64,000 bases of DNA, from the NCBI GenBank assembly GCA_015680685.1, contig MNCI01023527.1, forward strand, positions 67,863 through 131,862, written 5' to 3'. Source of the DNA: Gnetum montanum (Eukaryota; Streptophyta; Gnetopsida; Gnetales; Gnetaceae). This document shows positions 34,040 through 43,954 of this stretch, piece after piece. The notes under the pieces are model-generated. The model searched no databases. It was not told the DNA's origin and saw only the letters and a program-made list of their open reading frames with translations. Numbering within the stretch: position 1 is the first letter of the stretch; the number at the start of each line of letters is the position of its first letter. A program made the translations under genes and the position numbers.

Positions 34040-34330
34040 GATAACGCTAATTTTGTCCATAACGCTGACTAACGTTGACTTTCTCGACAGGCCATTTCGG
34101 TAATGCCAACTTTGTGCATAACACTGATGTCTCATGAGACAGGCCATTTCGGTAACACCAACTTTGTGTATAACGCTGATGTGTCATGAAAGGTTACGTC
34201 ATGTTATGAAAGGTTACGTCTGTTGCAAAATAAAAATACGTTTAGAAAGGTTGTGTAATACGTTTAGAAAGGTTGTGTCCTCGTTCCAAAGGTTGTGTCC
34301 CATTAAAAACCATAAATACGCCTCATTAGA
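34040..34330 (+). repeat. Subrepeats in the Helitron 5' region
   Basis: A unit with ACAGGCCATTTCGGTAA, then CCAACTTTGTG and ATAAC(A/G)CTGATGT occurs at about 34087 and again at about 34139, with a weaker relative at 34045 (TTTGTCCATAACGCTGA). Next come AAAGGTTACGTC twice (34190, 34209) and ACGTTTAGAAAGGTTGTGT twice (34239, 34260). No coding frame. They lie upstream of the Rep gene and might be promoter or terminus elements. Confidence 0.7.
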
Positions 34331-34584
34331 TGAACAGTTTGCATTAGATTGTTGGATTCAGGAGTGCCTACTAAAGCGCAGTAAATCGTCAATGGGTACA
34401 AAATTGAACTTTTTCTTTATTTTGTGCACTAGAAACTTGCTCAGCTTAATATTTCGTGGAATTCTATTTCCCAAATAATTCTCATTTTCCTGAGAAAGTT
34501 ATACATTTTATGAATTCTTAACAGTTAATACACGAATCTGCGTATGTAGCCATTCTTCAAATGTGCCTAGGCACATAATTTCTA

Positions 34585-34850
34585 TTTTTAGGTTTGGGTT
34601 ATATTTAAAAACATATTGGGTGCCTTAGGTTTTTTTAAAAAATAACTAATTTTTTATAAAAACAAATAATTTTTATTTTTAGGTTTGGGTTATATTTAAA
34701 AACATATTGGGTTCTGTAGGTTGTTTTTTTTAAAAAAAAATAATTTTTATTTTTAGGTTTGGGTTATATTTAAAAACATATTGGGTGCCTTAGGTTTTTT
34801 TAAAAAAATAATTAATTTTTTATTTTTAGATTTGGGTTTTATTTAAAATT
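34585..34850 (+). repeat. Four ~73-91-bp tandem units in the Helitron leader
   Basis: The core TTTTTAGGTTTGGGTTATAT, followed by AAAACATATTGGG, starts near 34587, 34677 and 34751. A diverged fourth is near 34824 (TTTTTAGATTTGGGTT). Spacing is about 91, 74 and 73 bases, with A-runs and T-runs between. This lies just upstream of the first coding exon of the Helitron. Confidence 0.8.
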
Positions 34851-34904
34851 TAATACAACCCATAATACTATATAAGGATTCTCATTCCTATAAATACAGA
34901 TCAT

Positions 34905-35570
34905 GCAGGTGATAGAGAGCGTGAGTTAAACCGAGCGAGACAACAACGTCTCAGAGATCAAAGAAGAGAAGCTCGACAACAAGGAGATCCTTTGGAGTTG
35001 CAAAGAATGGAACAAGATCGCTTATGTCAAAGAACGCGTCGAGCAAAAATGCAGCAACAATAGGTGGAAGGAAGTGAGGTTTGTAGATGAAATTTTATTT
35101 TTGTTTTAGATGAAATTCATTTAATGTCTGATTTAATAAAGCTAAATATATTAGGTCACTTTGTATAATAATATTTCACAGAATGGAAGGGATCACAGAT
35201 AAGGATGAGGAAGAGGTCGTCGACGTGGACAAGGACAAGGACGAGAACACATAGATGAACATGAAAATCAGTTAGCAATCATTCCTAATGATGAAAATAT
35301 TCATCAGCCTCAATTGCATCAAGAAGTTATTTCACATATAGGACGTGGTCGTGGATGTGGTCGTGGTCGTGGTCGTGGACGTCATCATGGTGATTTGATG
35401 GTTGAAGATGAATTACTTATAAATCCTATAAAGATTGTTACTATAGAACGAAGACGTACATAAGGGCGTGAAAGACAAGAATTTTTTAGACAATGAAAAA
35501 GACAAGCAGAAGTGGCAGAAATGTTAAATTTAGTTGCAAGACTTGATCAGGAATAGGCTCAACCAAGATT
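34905..35570 (+). pseudogene. Arginine/glycine-rich 5' exons of the Helitron
   Basis: The first segment (34905-35062) encodes a highly charged, R/Q/E-rich peptide (RERELNRARQQRLRDQRRE). A candidate intron, GTTTGT...TTTCACAG, spans 35079-35181 (103 bases). The next frame (35209-35460) starts GRRRGQGQGRE, has an acidic HIDEHENQLAI stretch, and then a run of GRGRGCGRGRGRGRGRHH (35341-35394) before a VEDELL segment. RG repeats of this kind usually bind RNA or single-stranded DNA. Stops (35461 and others) separate it from the DUF6570 frame that starts at 35574. Whether it was the N-terminus of RepHel or a separate protein is not clear. Confidence 0.6.
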
Positions 35571-35573
35571 GTA

Positions 35574-38440
35574 ATGGAACATCAACAAATATCTTCTGAA
35601 CATATGAACAATCAGGTATCTTATCCAAATCTTCATAAGTCAAATACACAAATCATGCGTGCAACAACAAGATTTTCAAGCAAGGTTGATAAGTTTAGTG
35701 TTCCTCGATCATGTGGTATTTGCAATGAAAGTTTTTTAAGTATGTTAATGAAACCTATACAAAGATTTGGTCCAACATGTGCAAGGTGTGCAAATGAAAA
35801 AGTAATGGGGATCTTGAATCACGATGGTGAAGAGATTAAGCATTTTTCTGCTGATAATAATATGGATCCAGAACCCCAGCCAATAATCTTATCAGAATTG
35901 TTAGAAGTTGAAGAAATGCTTATATCACGAATTAATCCTATTTTACAAGTTACGCATGCTATTGGAGGTCAATTACAATATAAAGGACATACCATCAGTT
36001 TTATGCAAGATGTATCTGAAATTGCAACTAGACTACCTTTGAGGATTCATGAAATTCCAATGCTAATACTAAGACGAGTTGATCAAATTGGAAAAAGCTA
36101 TAACTTTGTTGTAAATCAAAAGTGTGTGTATGCTGCCTTATTATATAAGAAACAGAATGATCCATTCTATCAGGATGTAGAAATAGATGAGCATGCTTTG
36201 GATGATGTTAGTGATATAAGAGATGTTAATGTTTTTGAAAGGATTCATTATATTAGATTGTCTGAGGAGGATGGTGAGATGACATTATAGTTTGATGGTC
36301 CTTTGGTTGATTTAAAGGAGGAAAATATTATTAGACACACATCATCAGTAGCATCACGTCCAATTCTTCTAGGGAAAGAACTTGATCTGGTAAGAGCTTG
36401 GTTAGAAAATCCAACCGTTGAAAGTTCAAATTACGCACAATGGCCAACACTTTCAGAGTCACCCATCAATGAGTTCAACATAGTTGGAATGCTTCCAATG
36501 TCATTTCCAACATTGTTTCCATGTGGAAAATGTGACTTTCTTACAAGAAGGTCCAAGGATTTCATGTTACATGAATATGCTAGACATCTACTTCGATATA
36601 AGGATGGTAGATTTGAACGTCATAAAAGATTCAGGTATCATAAATTAATTACATTTACATTGCTAAATAGCATTCATGTTTTTGACATCTTATGAACTAA
36701 TTACATAGGAATTTTATTTTCATTTTCAGGTATCACATTTATAACATGATAACGAGACATCATGCACTGAAATCAACATCAGTATTCTTCAAAAAAATAT
36801 TACAGAAGCACCATTAACAATCCAAGAATTACGTGAAGGACTACAAAATTCACCATCAGATAATTTTTTTGATAATTTGATGAGATTTGGAACAACGATA
36901 CAAGGAACGCCTTCGTACTGCAGAAAATGCAAAGCGTAGTTGTTTGATTTGATAAATGAGTTGGGTGCACCAACTATTTTTTTTTTTTTACTCTGAGTGC
37001 AGCAGATCTTTATTGGCCAGATCTACATAAGGTAATGCCTACAGAACCCCCACAAAATGTTTCTGAGATAAGAGAGTGGAAAATGAAAAATATTATTGAG
37101 AACCCACATATAGTTGCTGAGTTTATGCATCTTCAACATAAGGCATTTCGAGAAATGATTTTATTTCAAGAATTTGATGTGGTTGATTACTGGACAAGAT
37201 ATGAATGGCAACATAGGGGATCACCACATGTCCATGGCTTTCTTTGGATCAAGGGAGCTCCAAACATAGAAGAACTTGATTAGAATGACCCAGAAGCAGT
37301 TAGAAAGATGAGAGAGTTTTTTGATGCAATAACAAATGCATGGAATAGTAGATTCAATCAAGATGGAATATCCAATGCTGTAAGTTATTTGGAATTTCTA
37401 AATATTTATTTTAAATGTTAGAAAATTATTTAGGTTATTTGAAAAAACCATTATAAAAATTATACAAATATTTCATTTGTAGATGCAGCATGTTAATAAT
37501 CCTAGGCATCCATGTGAAATTCAAAGTCAACAACTGCAATTCATGGATCTTGACATTGATTATGATGAGCTTTTAAATTTAGTTCAATGACACACACAAT
37601 GTAAGAGAGGAGCATGTTTAAGAATTTGAAATCATATGCAAGTTTGCAGGTACAATTATATTTCTCTGAATACCTAGATTCTTATTTGCATCATGAATGT
37701 ATGGGATCTAGGAAAATAATTTTATAACTTCAATTTATTACCTTAGGTATAATGTTCCATGGCCATTACGAGCTTAATCAAATCTCTTTCAAGATCCAAA
37801 AAATAATAATCATGTTACATATGAACCACGTCGAAATGATCCAAGGCCAAATGTTCATAATAGAATGATCCTTCAAACATGGAGAGCAAACACAAACTTT
37901 CAACTGGCCCTTGACAAATATTTTGTTATTAAATATATTGCAAAATATGCAGCAAAATCTGAAAAAAAGTCAAGATGCTTTCATGATTTATTACTTCGTA
38001 TTGCCGAATCTTGAAACCCTGAAGAAAACGCAATGACTGCATACAAAAGACTCATGATGGATGCTACAGCTGATAGAGACATAGGTGCCATGGAGGTTTT
38101 TCATCTGCTATATGAACTTCCATTAGTTGAATGCAGTCGACTATTTGATACTATAAATGTATCTAGAGATATGTATAAAAGAGTTATACCAGATCTAGAT
38201 GGAGATGAGGAACTAGAACCATATACAACCCTTAATAATGCATATCAAAAGAGACCACTAGAAATGGAAAGAGTTTCATTGTTGAATGCTATGAAATATT
38301 TTACCTTTATCTCGAAGAAGAGAGAGCTACCAGTGTGGAAGCCTCGACTATGACCAGTTGTTGTAAGAACATTTCCAAAATTTAGAGTAGCTCCAAGAGT
38401 AGGAGAGGAGAAATGGATAAATTACTGTTGGGCGCAACTG
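35574..38440 (+). pseudogene. Helitron Rep (HUH nuclease) with N-terminal domain
   Basis: Starts at ATG 35574 (MEHQQISSEHMNNQ). A CxxC...CxxC pair (CGIC at 35713, CARC about 60 bases later) precedes the DUF6570-like LLEVEEMLISRINPI (35900-35940). After a stop, the Helitron-N block carries WPTLSESPINEFN and FPTLFPCG (36440-36525). Rep motifs follow: FTLSAADLYWPDLH (about 36980-37030), the HUH motif HVH within GSPHVHGFLW (His codons at 37227 and 37233), and the tyrosine pair YIAKY (37934-37948). Candidate introns with GT...AG ends are 36635-36729, 37380-37482 and 37650-37746, each 95-103 bases and each restoring the conserved frame. The Rep active-site residues are intact, but stops (for example 37281 and 38013) disable the copy. 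Confidence 0.85.
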
Positions 38441-40005
38441 TTACTACACTATCCTTTTAGAGATGTCAAACACAATCTGGGAAGAAATGATAAAGAAATC
38501 GAATGAAAATGGATTTCTGTTTGACACATCTATGAATTGGAAGAGGAGACATTCGATGAAGAGTTTGAACGTGCTTATGAGAAAGAGAGGCAGTATACAG
38601 ATATTATTCCAGAAAGACAGGATGGTGTTGAATATGATTTTGAAGTACTAAATCGACATCTACTTACATCGGCTCATTTTCAACAAAGTGAACACGAAAT
38701 GCTTGGATAAAGAGATCGAGATAGACAGAACAAATGGTCAGCCAACTATCCGGGAGAAGATGTTGCAAAGATTGCTACATCTTTTGTTCATGGTCATAAA
38801 TCACATGGGATAATAACACATTCAAGAAATAACGACAATCAGGTGGACATATCTTCTCTAGGAGTTCAACAGAAGAAATGCTACAAGATTATCACTGGCC
38901 ATCTATATATGCAACAATTCGAAATGGATGAAGTTTCTCCTCTATTGATGATTATTCAAGGTACAACAAGCACAGGAAATCGTATCTCATTGATACGATT
39001 CGTAAGAAATTTATTCAAACTTGCTCATCCTGAAAAAATAGCTTATTAGTGCTCATCCCTACTGGTGCTGCAGCGTATAATATTAATGCAACTACAGTAC
39101 ATTCTGCATTGAAGATTGGAATCGGAGATTACAAACCATTGGCTGCATCAACTTTGTCATTGTTGCAAAATAAATACAAATACTTAAAGTATATTATTAT
39201 AGATGAAATAAGTTTCATAGGTGGAAAATTGCTTAGCAGCATTAACTGAAGGCTTAAGGAAATATTTCCAGATAATAGTTTAGATAACTTTGGTGGTAGA
39301 TCTATGATACTCATTGGAGATCTTGCACATCTTCCACCTGTTAAAGATGTTATACCGTACATATCATCTTAGATGCATGTGAAGAATTTGTAGTTGGCAT
39401 TCAATAAATTTGTAACCTTGGATGTTGTGTATCGACAAAGGGGTGATGATTTGTAGTAACAAGGATTTAGAGAAGTTTTGATGAATATACGAGAAGGAAA
39501 GATGAGTGATGAGGATTATGACTTGTTAAGCCTGAGAATGCAACTTCCATCAACATCAGATGGGCGAGATGGATTTGAGGATTTTGTGCATTTGTTTAAT
39601 ACAAAGGATAAAGTGCATATGCATAATGAAAAAATATTGCTCAAAATGCAGAAGCCAGCTGCATGGTGCATAGTAGATAGAAAGACAAATGGTGTGAAAT
39701 TTTGGGATGATTCAGAAGGAGAATTGGACTGAGTAGTGTTCATTTGTGAGGATGCAAGGGTTATGCTCACTGTTAATCTATGGCCAGAAGCAAGATTGGT
39801 TAATGGTGCATGTGGAGTCATTAAGAAAATAATATATAGTCCACACTGTCAACCTCCACAGTTGCCATTATATGTCATCGTTGAGTTTGACTCCTATATT
39901 GGAGTACCGTATGATAATGAACATCCTCGACAAGTACCCATTCCACCAATCATACGTGGAGGATCTTGCCAACTACCACGTATATCAAGAGTTTACTGGT
40001 ACCTT
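38441..40005 (+). pseudogene. Helitron helicase (Pif1-like), inactivated and truncated
   Basis: After a linker (38441-38840), QKKCYKIITG opens the helicase. Walker A reads GTTSTGNR (38960-38983) where active enzymes have GTAGTGKS, so the essential lysine is asparagine. Next come GAAAYNINATTVHSA (39064), Walker B IIIDEIS (39193-39213), GDLAHLPPV (39319), VYRQRG (39427), a LMNIREGKMS segment (39478), and the VNLWPEARLVNGACG motif (39773-39817). The chain reaches GGSCQLP (39958-39978), but the expected following block (WALTIHKSQG or similar) is absent and a stop comes at 40006. So Rep is better preserved than Helicase. Stops at 39046, 39247, 39370 and 39730 split it. Confidence 0.85.
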
Positions 40006-40129
40006 TAGATCTAAAATATTAGTAAAAGATTAGAAACTAATTGAAGAAGATTTCATTTATGCCTACTAAAACTTACTATTGTTTTTCCTATTGAAAAATT
40101 GTTGTTCTTTTTTCCTCACAAACAACGTT

Positions 40130-40620
40130 TTTTTATTAAGAAGATGATAGATTATAATAACATGACCTTTTTGATGACAATAGCTACAACATCCTCACAA
40201 ATTATAGCATATAATTTTCTGGGAAAAACATTAATTATCATCCTTATATTTTAAATCCATCTACAAAATAATTTTTTGGGAAAAACATTAATTATCACAA
40301 ATCAATCTCTACAAAATAATGTGTAGTATAAATCATCTAGTAATTTTTTTTATTTTATTTTGAAAATTGTGCCAATGCTCCTAAAATTTCTCTTTCAACA
40401 CTTTGAAAAATAAGAGGAAGATTTACTAATTTAATCTACCAAAGAATTTTAGAATAATTAGAAGAATAGGGATCAAAATCCATTTTTCTTTCCAAACTAA
40501 TAAAAGCATTGGACTAATCCATAAAAACTTTAAAATCCAATGATTTCTCAACCATTTCAAAATTGGTTAATTTGATAAACAAAAAATATTTAGAAAAATA
40601 ACAAGCATGTCAAACATTAA
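40130..40620 (-). pseudogene. ORF1 of the L1-type LINE (DUF4283-like, zinc knuckle)
   Basis: Read leftward: a MDFDPYSS segment followed by WIKLVNLPLIFQSVE (with a stop where W is expected; about 40480-40400), matching the '.FDP......VWVRLPNLPL.FW' region of plant L1 ORF1. Then GALAQFSK (40370), then FVEIDL (40298-40315), matching the usual CVEIDL. Finally a knuckle C-S-Y-C-HQKG-H-VIII-Y at about 40145-40185, in which the last cysteine is tyrosine. A 57-base tandem duplication lies between FVEIDL and the knuckle. Frames are broken. It lies right of the Helitron, whereas the ORF2 endonuclease lies left of it. Confidence 0.68.
40221..40330. repeat. 57-bp tandem duplication inside L1 ORF1
   Basis: GGGAAAAACATTAATTATCA starts at 40221 and again at 40278, and both copies are followed by a CTACAAAATAAT word. 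It is a simple two-copy duplication within the LINE remnant. Confidence 0.75.
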
Positions 40621-40899
40621 TTTCATAACATTCAAGGATAACCTGAATCATAAGTGTAAAACACTAATTCAAGTAAATAAATCCAATACTTTACAAAAAT
40701 ATATATTGAGAAGTAAAATCTTTTAACAAAGATTCATATAAATCATTATATGAAATAAAATAAAAGTTTTGAAATCCTTAATAATCTCTATAGTCTAAGA
40801 GACATTAGTATCTTTCATCTTTAGATTACTCATCCCAAAAAATTTTTTGTCATAATAACTCCTCAAGAAATCCTCAAGATCTACAAAACTTCAAACACT

Positions 40900-42286
40900 T
40901 AAAAAGATAATATGAAAGTAAAGCTTCTAGAGAAATATTAACTTGTTGAAACTAGATTATAATATGTATAGGGGTATGTATTGTCTAGGTTAAGGAAAAA
41001 GTCCAAAGAATAAATACTCTAGGCAATAAAGGATTGCAAAACATAAAAAATCCAATCCAAGCATGAACCATTGATAAAAACCAAATAAAATATCTAAGTT
41101 ATCAAACACATATAAACATATGAAATTGCACATGCCATCAATGGTATAAAAGGCTAGGGTAGCTAGCAACATAATAGAAGCATAAAATAAATTAAATATT
41201 AATGCAAGACTAGCAATCTTATGTAAACACATGGAATCAAACATATCACTAAATGACAAAAAAGGCTAAGCTAGCTAATAATATAATAAATGTATGAAAT
41301 AAAATAAATATAAATCAAAGTCTAGCAAGTATACAACATCAATATAAAACATAGCTTTAATAATATTCTATGTAATATCTTTTTCCAAAGGATAATTTAC
41401 TACCCCAATCTCCATATTATGCTCTAGCCACTCAAATAATATCCATTAGGTCATGAGTTTTTTTTCTAGAAATCAATATCTTCTAAGATAGTTATTACCA
41501 CCATAGATATTAACCCATAGCATACTCAATAATCAATTAGACTATCCATTCCTTAATAAATTTCAAACTCCACAAAACATATCTAGTACATAGCCCAAAG
41601 ATGTAAAAGACAAAGTTATTCAACAAAATATTAGAAATATAAAATAATAAAAAGTCAAGATAAATTAATAGAAATATTAAATAAAAATCTAAGGATATTG
41701 AAAGACTAGGAATGAAACTGAAAATTTAAAGCATAAGCAATGAATCAAAGGCTAGGAAAAAAATTAGAATGTCGAGTTAAAAATCAAAGAAACAAAAGAA
41801 TCTAGAATTAAACACTTAAAAAAAGGCATAAAAAGGTAAGATAAATAAATAAAAAATCATGTCACAAGCTAGGAAAATAGAAAGCCTAGGAGTTAAAAGA
41901 CACGACAAAAGATATAAGAGGCTTATCAAAAATAGATCAATGATAAAGAAAAGGATTAAAAATCAAACATGAAACCAAAATTCTAAGAAAAGCATTTACA
42001 AGGCCAAGCAAGATACCAAGGAAATATAAGAGTTAAGAATTGAACACTCATTCATAGGTATAAGAAGTGAAGGCAAACAATTAGATGGTTAATAAATAAT
42101 AAAGGTAATGAAGAAGTTAAGCCAACAAATAGAAAAGCTATGCAATAAGTTATGGAATGAAAAGTCTAGACAAAGGAACTAGAGTTTAAACAAAAAACCA
42201 AAGATAGTAAGAATCTTATAGTTAGATTAAACATCAACATGCTAACTTAAACAAGGAGATGACTAAAATCACAGTTGTGGATATGG
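40900..42286. other. Unassigned A-rich region right of the L1 remnant
   Basis: No gene recognised. A two-copy repeat of about 113 bases is visible near 41147 and 41260 (AAAAGGCTAGGGTAGCTAGCAA and AAAAAGGCTAAGCTAGCTAAT, followed by similar AAATAAAATAAATAT text). The rest is lists of short A-rich words such as AAGGCTAGGAAAA and AGCCTAGGAGTTAAA. The true 5' end of the L1 element may lie here. Confidence 0.35.
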
Positions 42287-42450
42287 CTGATGAGGTATTA
42301 GCCTAGTGGTAAGACACTTGATTTGGAAGCTCCAAGCCATGGATTCGATTCTAGTAGATAATGCTAAGTTATATAAAGTCCTAATTGAACTGTATATCTT
42401 GGGGTACACATATTTTTCACTTATTTTGGGTTACAACACGCCCAAAGATA
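42287..42450 (+). mobile_element. tRNA-derived SINE, copy 2
   Basis: Same family as 28339-28500. The head has ATTAGCCTAGTGGTAAGACA (A box), CTCCAAGCCATGG and GGATTCGATTCTAG (B box). The body has CCTAATTGAACTGTATATCTT and ends near ACAACACGCCC. It is flanked by TGGATATGG at 42278-42286 and 42451-42459, a 9-bp direct repeat fitting a LINE-mobilised insertion. The better-preserved B box makes this the more informative copy. Confidence 0.85.
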
Positions 42451-42679
42451 TGGATATGGTTAAGTAACAAGTTGAGAAATTAAAAGGCCAAGAAAACCAA
42501 TTAGAAGCTTGAATATGAATTCAAAGGTATACACAAATCAAGAATAAAATTCAAAACCAAGAACGAAGAACGTATTAAAGGTGAAGGATTAAATGAGATG
42601 AAGATTTAAACACAAGACCTTAAGATTAATAAAAGGTAAAAAATAAAAGAAAAAAAATTAAAAGGTGTTAACAAAGTAG

Positions 42680-42936
42680 AGAATTTTTAGTTATGAACTA
42701 TCATACAATTTTATTTTTTTAGTAAAAGTCTTAGGTATGACAAAAAACACATCAAGAAACATAAAGAGATATGTCTCAGCTTTATTGTGGTGTTCACAAA
42801 TGCTACAAATGATGTTGAGAAGGTTAAACTTCTAATGAGAAAATGGAGGGATTACCACCAATGAGGAATGTCTATCATCAAATTGATATCATTCGTAGTG
42901 CAATAATTTCAAATGAAAAGCCATATAGAATAACAT
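42680..42936 (+). pseudogene. Element C: pol segment just before RT
   Basis: The plus strand gives KKHIKKHKEICLSFIVV and then, in a shifted frame, EGLPPMRNVYHQIDIIRSA (about 42850-42900), ending with KPYRIT at 42936. This is the conserved 'GLPP.RD..H.IDL.PG......YR' lead-in to a gypsy RT. The next residues of that block are at 56280 onward, on the far side of element B. Confidence 0.8.
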
Positions 42937-43800
42937 TGATGAGCATCAAGGTGTCATGTTGACAGGCCCCTGTTAACATGGCCCCATCGACGTAGTACTA
43001 TAGTAAAAACTATAAATACGAGCTCTTAGCCATGTTTATGAAGCATAGAAGTCATAGTAGTAGAAGAGCTCTTGCAATTTGTTCATTTGAAAGTTAGAAT
43101 ATTTTCCCGAGTGCCCGTAGCAGGAGTCATTAAATGTATGGATCTTTCTTTGAGTACTATTGTACCTAAACCATACCAGTGTGTACAGTAATAAAGACAA
43201 GCTTCCTGATAAACCTTGTAGCATTCTAGATAGTTTTAATGTTTTATTCTTGCATTTAATGTTTTCAATTATTTATTCAATGTTTCTCAGTAATTAAGCT
43301 AATTAAGTGATTAAGTAAGATAAGCTAAATAGGTTAAATACATAAGTATGACTACTTCAAGCATAAACATGTATTCACTTGGTAATCCCAGTAGTGTTAT
43401 GTCTTGGTGTGCCCAGTAGCATAGCACTTGGTAACCCAGTAGTGGATACATGGGTTTAGGACATGTATGGAAAGTGGGACTAGATGCTTATGTTAGGATC
43501 AATTAGAGAACATTTAATTAGTTAAACTAAATTAGTTGTTAAATTATTTCATCTCTCTACTTTAAGCACCAAAGAACATAAAACAAAAAAAAATAAAAGT
43601 CATATGCCTCGATTACACTTAACCATACCATGTGCATCACAAGTGTAATTGGGAACACAATGAATGACCTTTAGGGAAAGGTTCACTTCCTAGAAGACTA
43701 GTGTTCTGCAAACTATAGAGTCCATAGAATTTGACTAGATCACCCATGAACACTATGTGATTCATATGGTTGGATGTAGGGGTACCTCAATCGCTCATCA
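42937..43800 (+). repeat. 5' LTR of element B
   Basis: 864 bases, TGATGAGCATC...GCTCATCA. It is homologous to 55265-56279 but about 150 bases shorter, the difference lying in the repeat-bearing U3 between the start and the TATA box. The downstream part (GAGTGCCCGTAGCAGG, CAATAAAGA(C/T)AAGCTT-like text, GGTAATCCCAGTAG) is well conserved between the two. Confidence 0.93.
43010..43018 (+). promoter_or_regulatory. TATA box of element B 5' LTR
   Basis: CTATAAATA, the family's conserved core promoter box, upstream of the probable transcription start in the LTR. Confidence 0.72.
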
Positions 43801-43801
43801 T

Positions 43802-43819
43802 TGGGGTCGTTGCCGAGGA
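43802..43819 (+). other. Primer-binding site of element B (tRNA-Asp type)
   Basis: TGGGGTCGTTGCCGAGGA, one base inside the LTR. Fifteen of 18 positions agree with the tRNA-Asp primer site TGGCGCCGTTGCCGGGGA. Element A uses the same type. Confidence 0.85.
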
Positions 43820-43954
43820 CCACCCTGTTTGTTGAAACATGCACTATCTAGAATTAGTGAACATTATTAATATCATTGGATGAACCCAAGGTCAACATTA
43901 CTCTCACACAACATATAATTACAAAAGCACACTGATATTTTATTTGTTTTCAAA

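Larger units (their letters stand above)
34000..40040 (+). mobile_element. Coding Helitron (Rep-Helicase), 3' end uncertain
   Basis: The 5' end is TCTCTTTATTTGGCC, aligned with the exact 5' end of the mini-Helitron at 29550. Inside are an arginine/glycine-rich leader region, a DUF6570-like and Helitron-N region, the HUH Rep nuclease, and a Pif1-like helicase. Together they are a Helitron RepHel gene with four short candidate introns. The helicase lacks its C-terminal conserved block, so the 3' part is truncated or rearranged. A possible 3' terminus is CTAA followed by T at 40037-40041, with a palindrome (TTTAGATCTAAA, 40004-40015) just before. L1 ORF1 sequence begins by about 40140, so the Helitron must end before that. 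It sits inside the L1 LINE. Confidence 0.82.
28550..41000 (-). mobile_element. L1-type LINE, minus strand, split by other insertions
   Basis: ORF1-like sequence at about 40130-40620 and ORF2 (endonuclease, RT, C-terminal zinc region) at 30434-33999 lie in L1 order on the minus strand. A coding Helitron (34000 to ~40040) separates them. Near its 3' end the LINE is also split by an RTE-like LINE (28883-30413) flanked by a ~20-bp duplication of L1 sequence, so L1 must continue left of 28863. Its outer ends are not resolved: I see no poly(A)/poly(T) tail and no target duplication. Part of the endonuclease N-terminus appears to be missing at the Helitron junction. Confidence 0.7.

Noticed and set aside
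35574-36290. A host gene, because it is the longest open frame in the window (238 codons)
   Set aside because: The DUF6570-like segment, the following Helitron-N block and the HUH Rep domain show that it is the N-terminal part of a Helitron protein.
40337-40341. CTAG followed by T as the 3' end of the coding Helitron
   Set aside because: L1 ORF1 motifs (FVEIDL and a zinc knuckle) lie at 40145-40315, left of this point, so the Helitron must end earlier.
42287-42360. A functional tRNA gene
   Set aside because: A-box and B-box-like words are present, but the region does not fold as a complete cloverleaf in my reading, and the same head plus tail recurs at 28339, so it is a SINE head.
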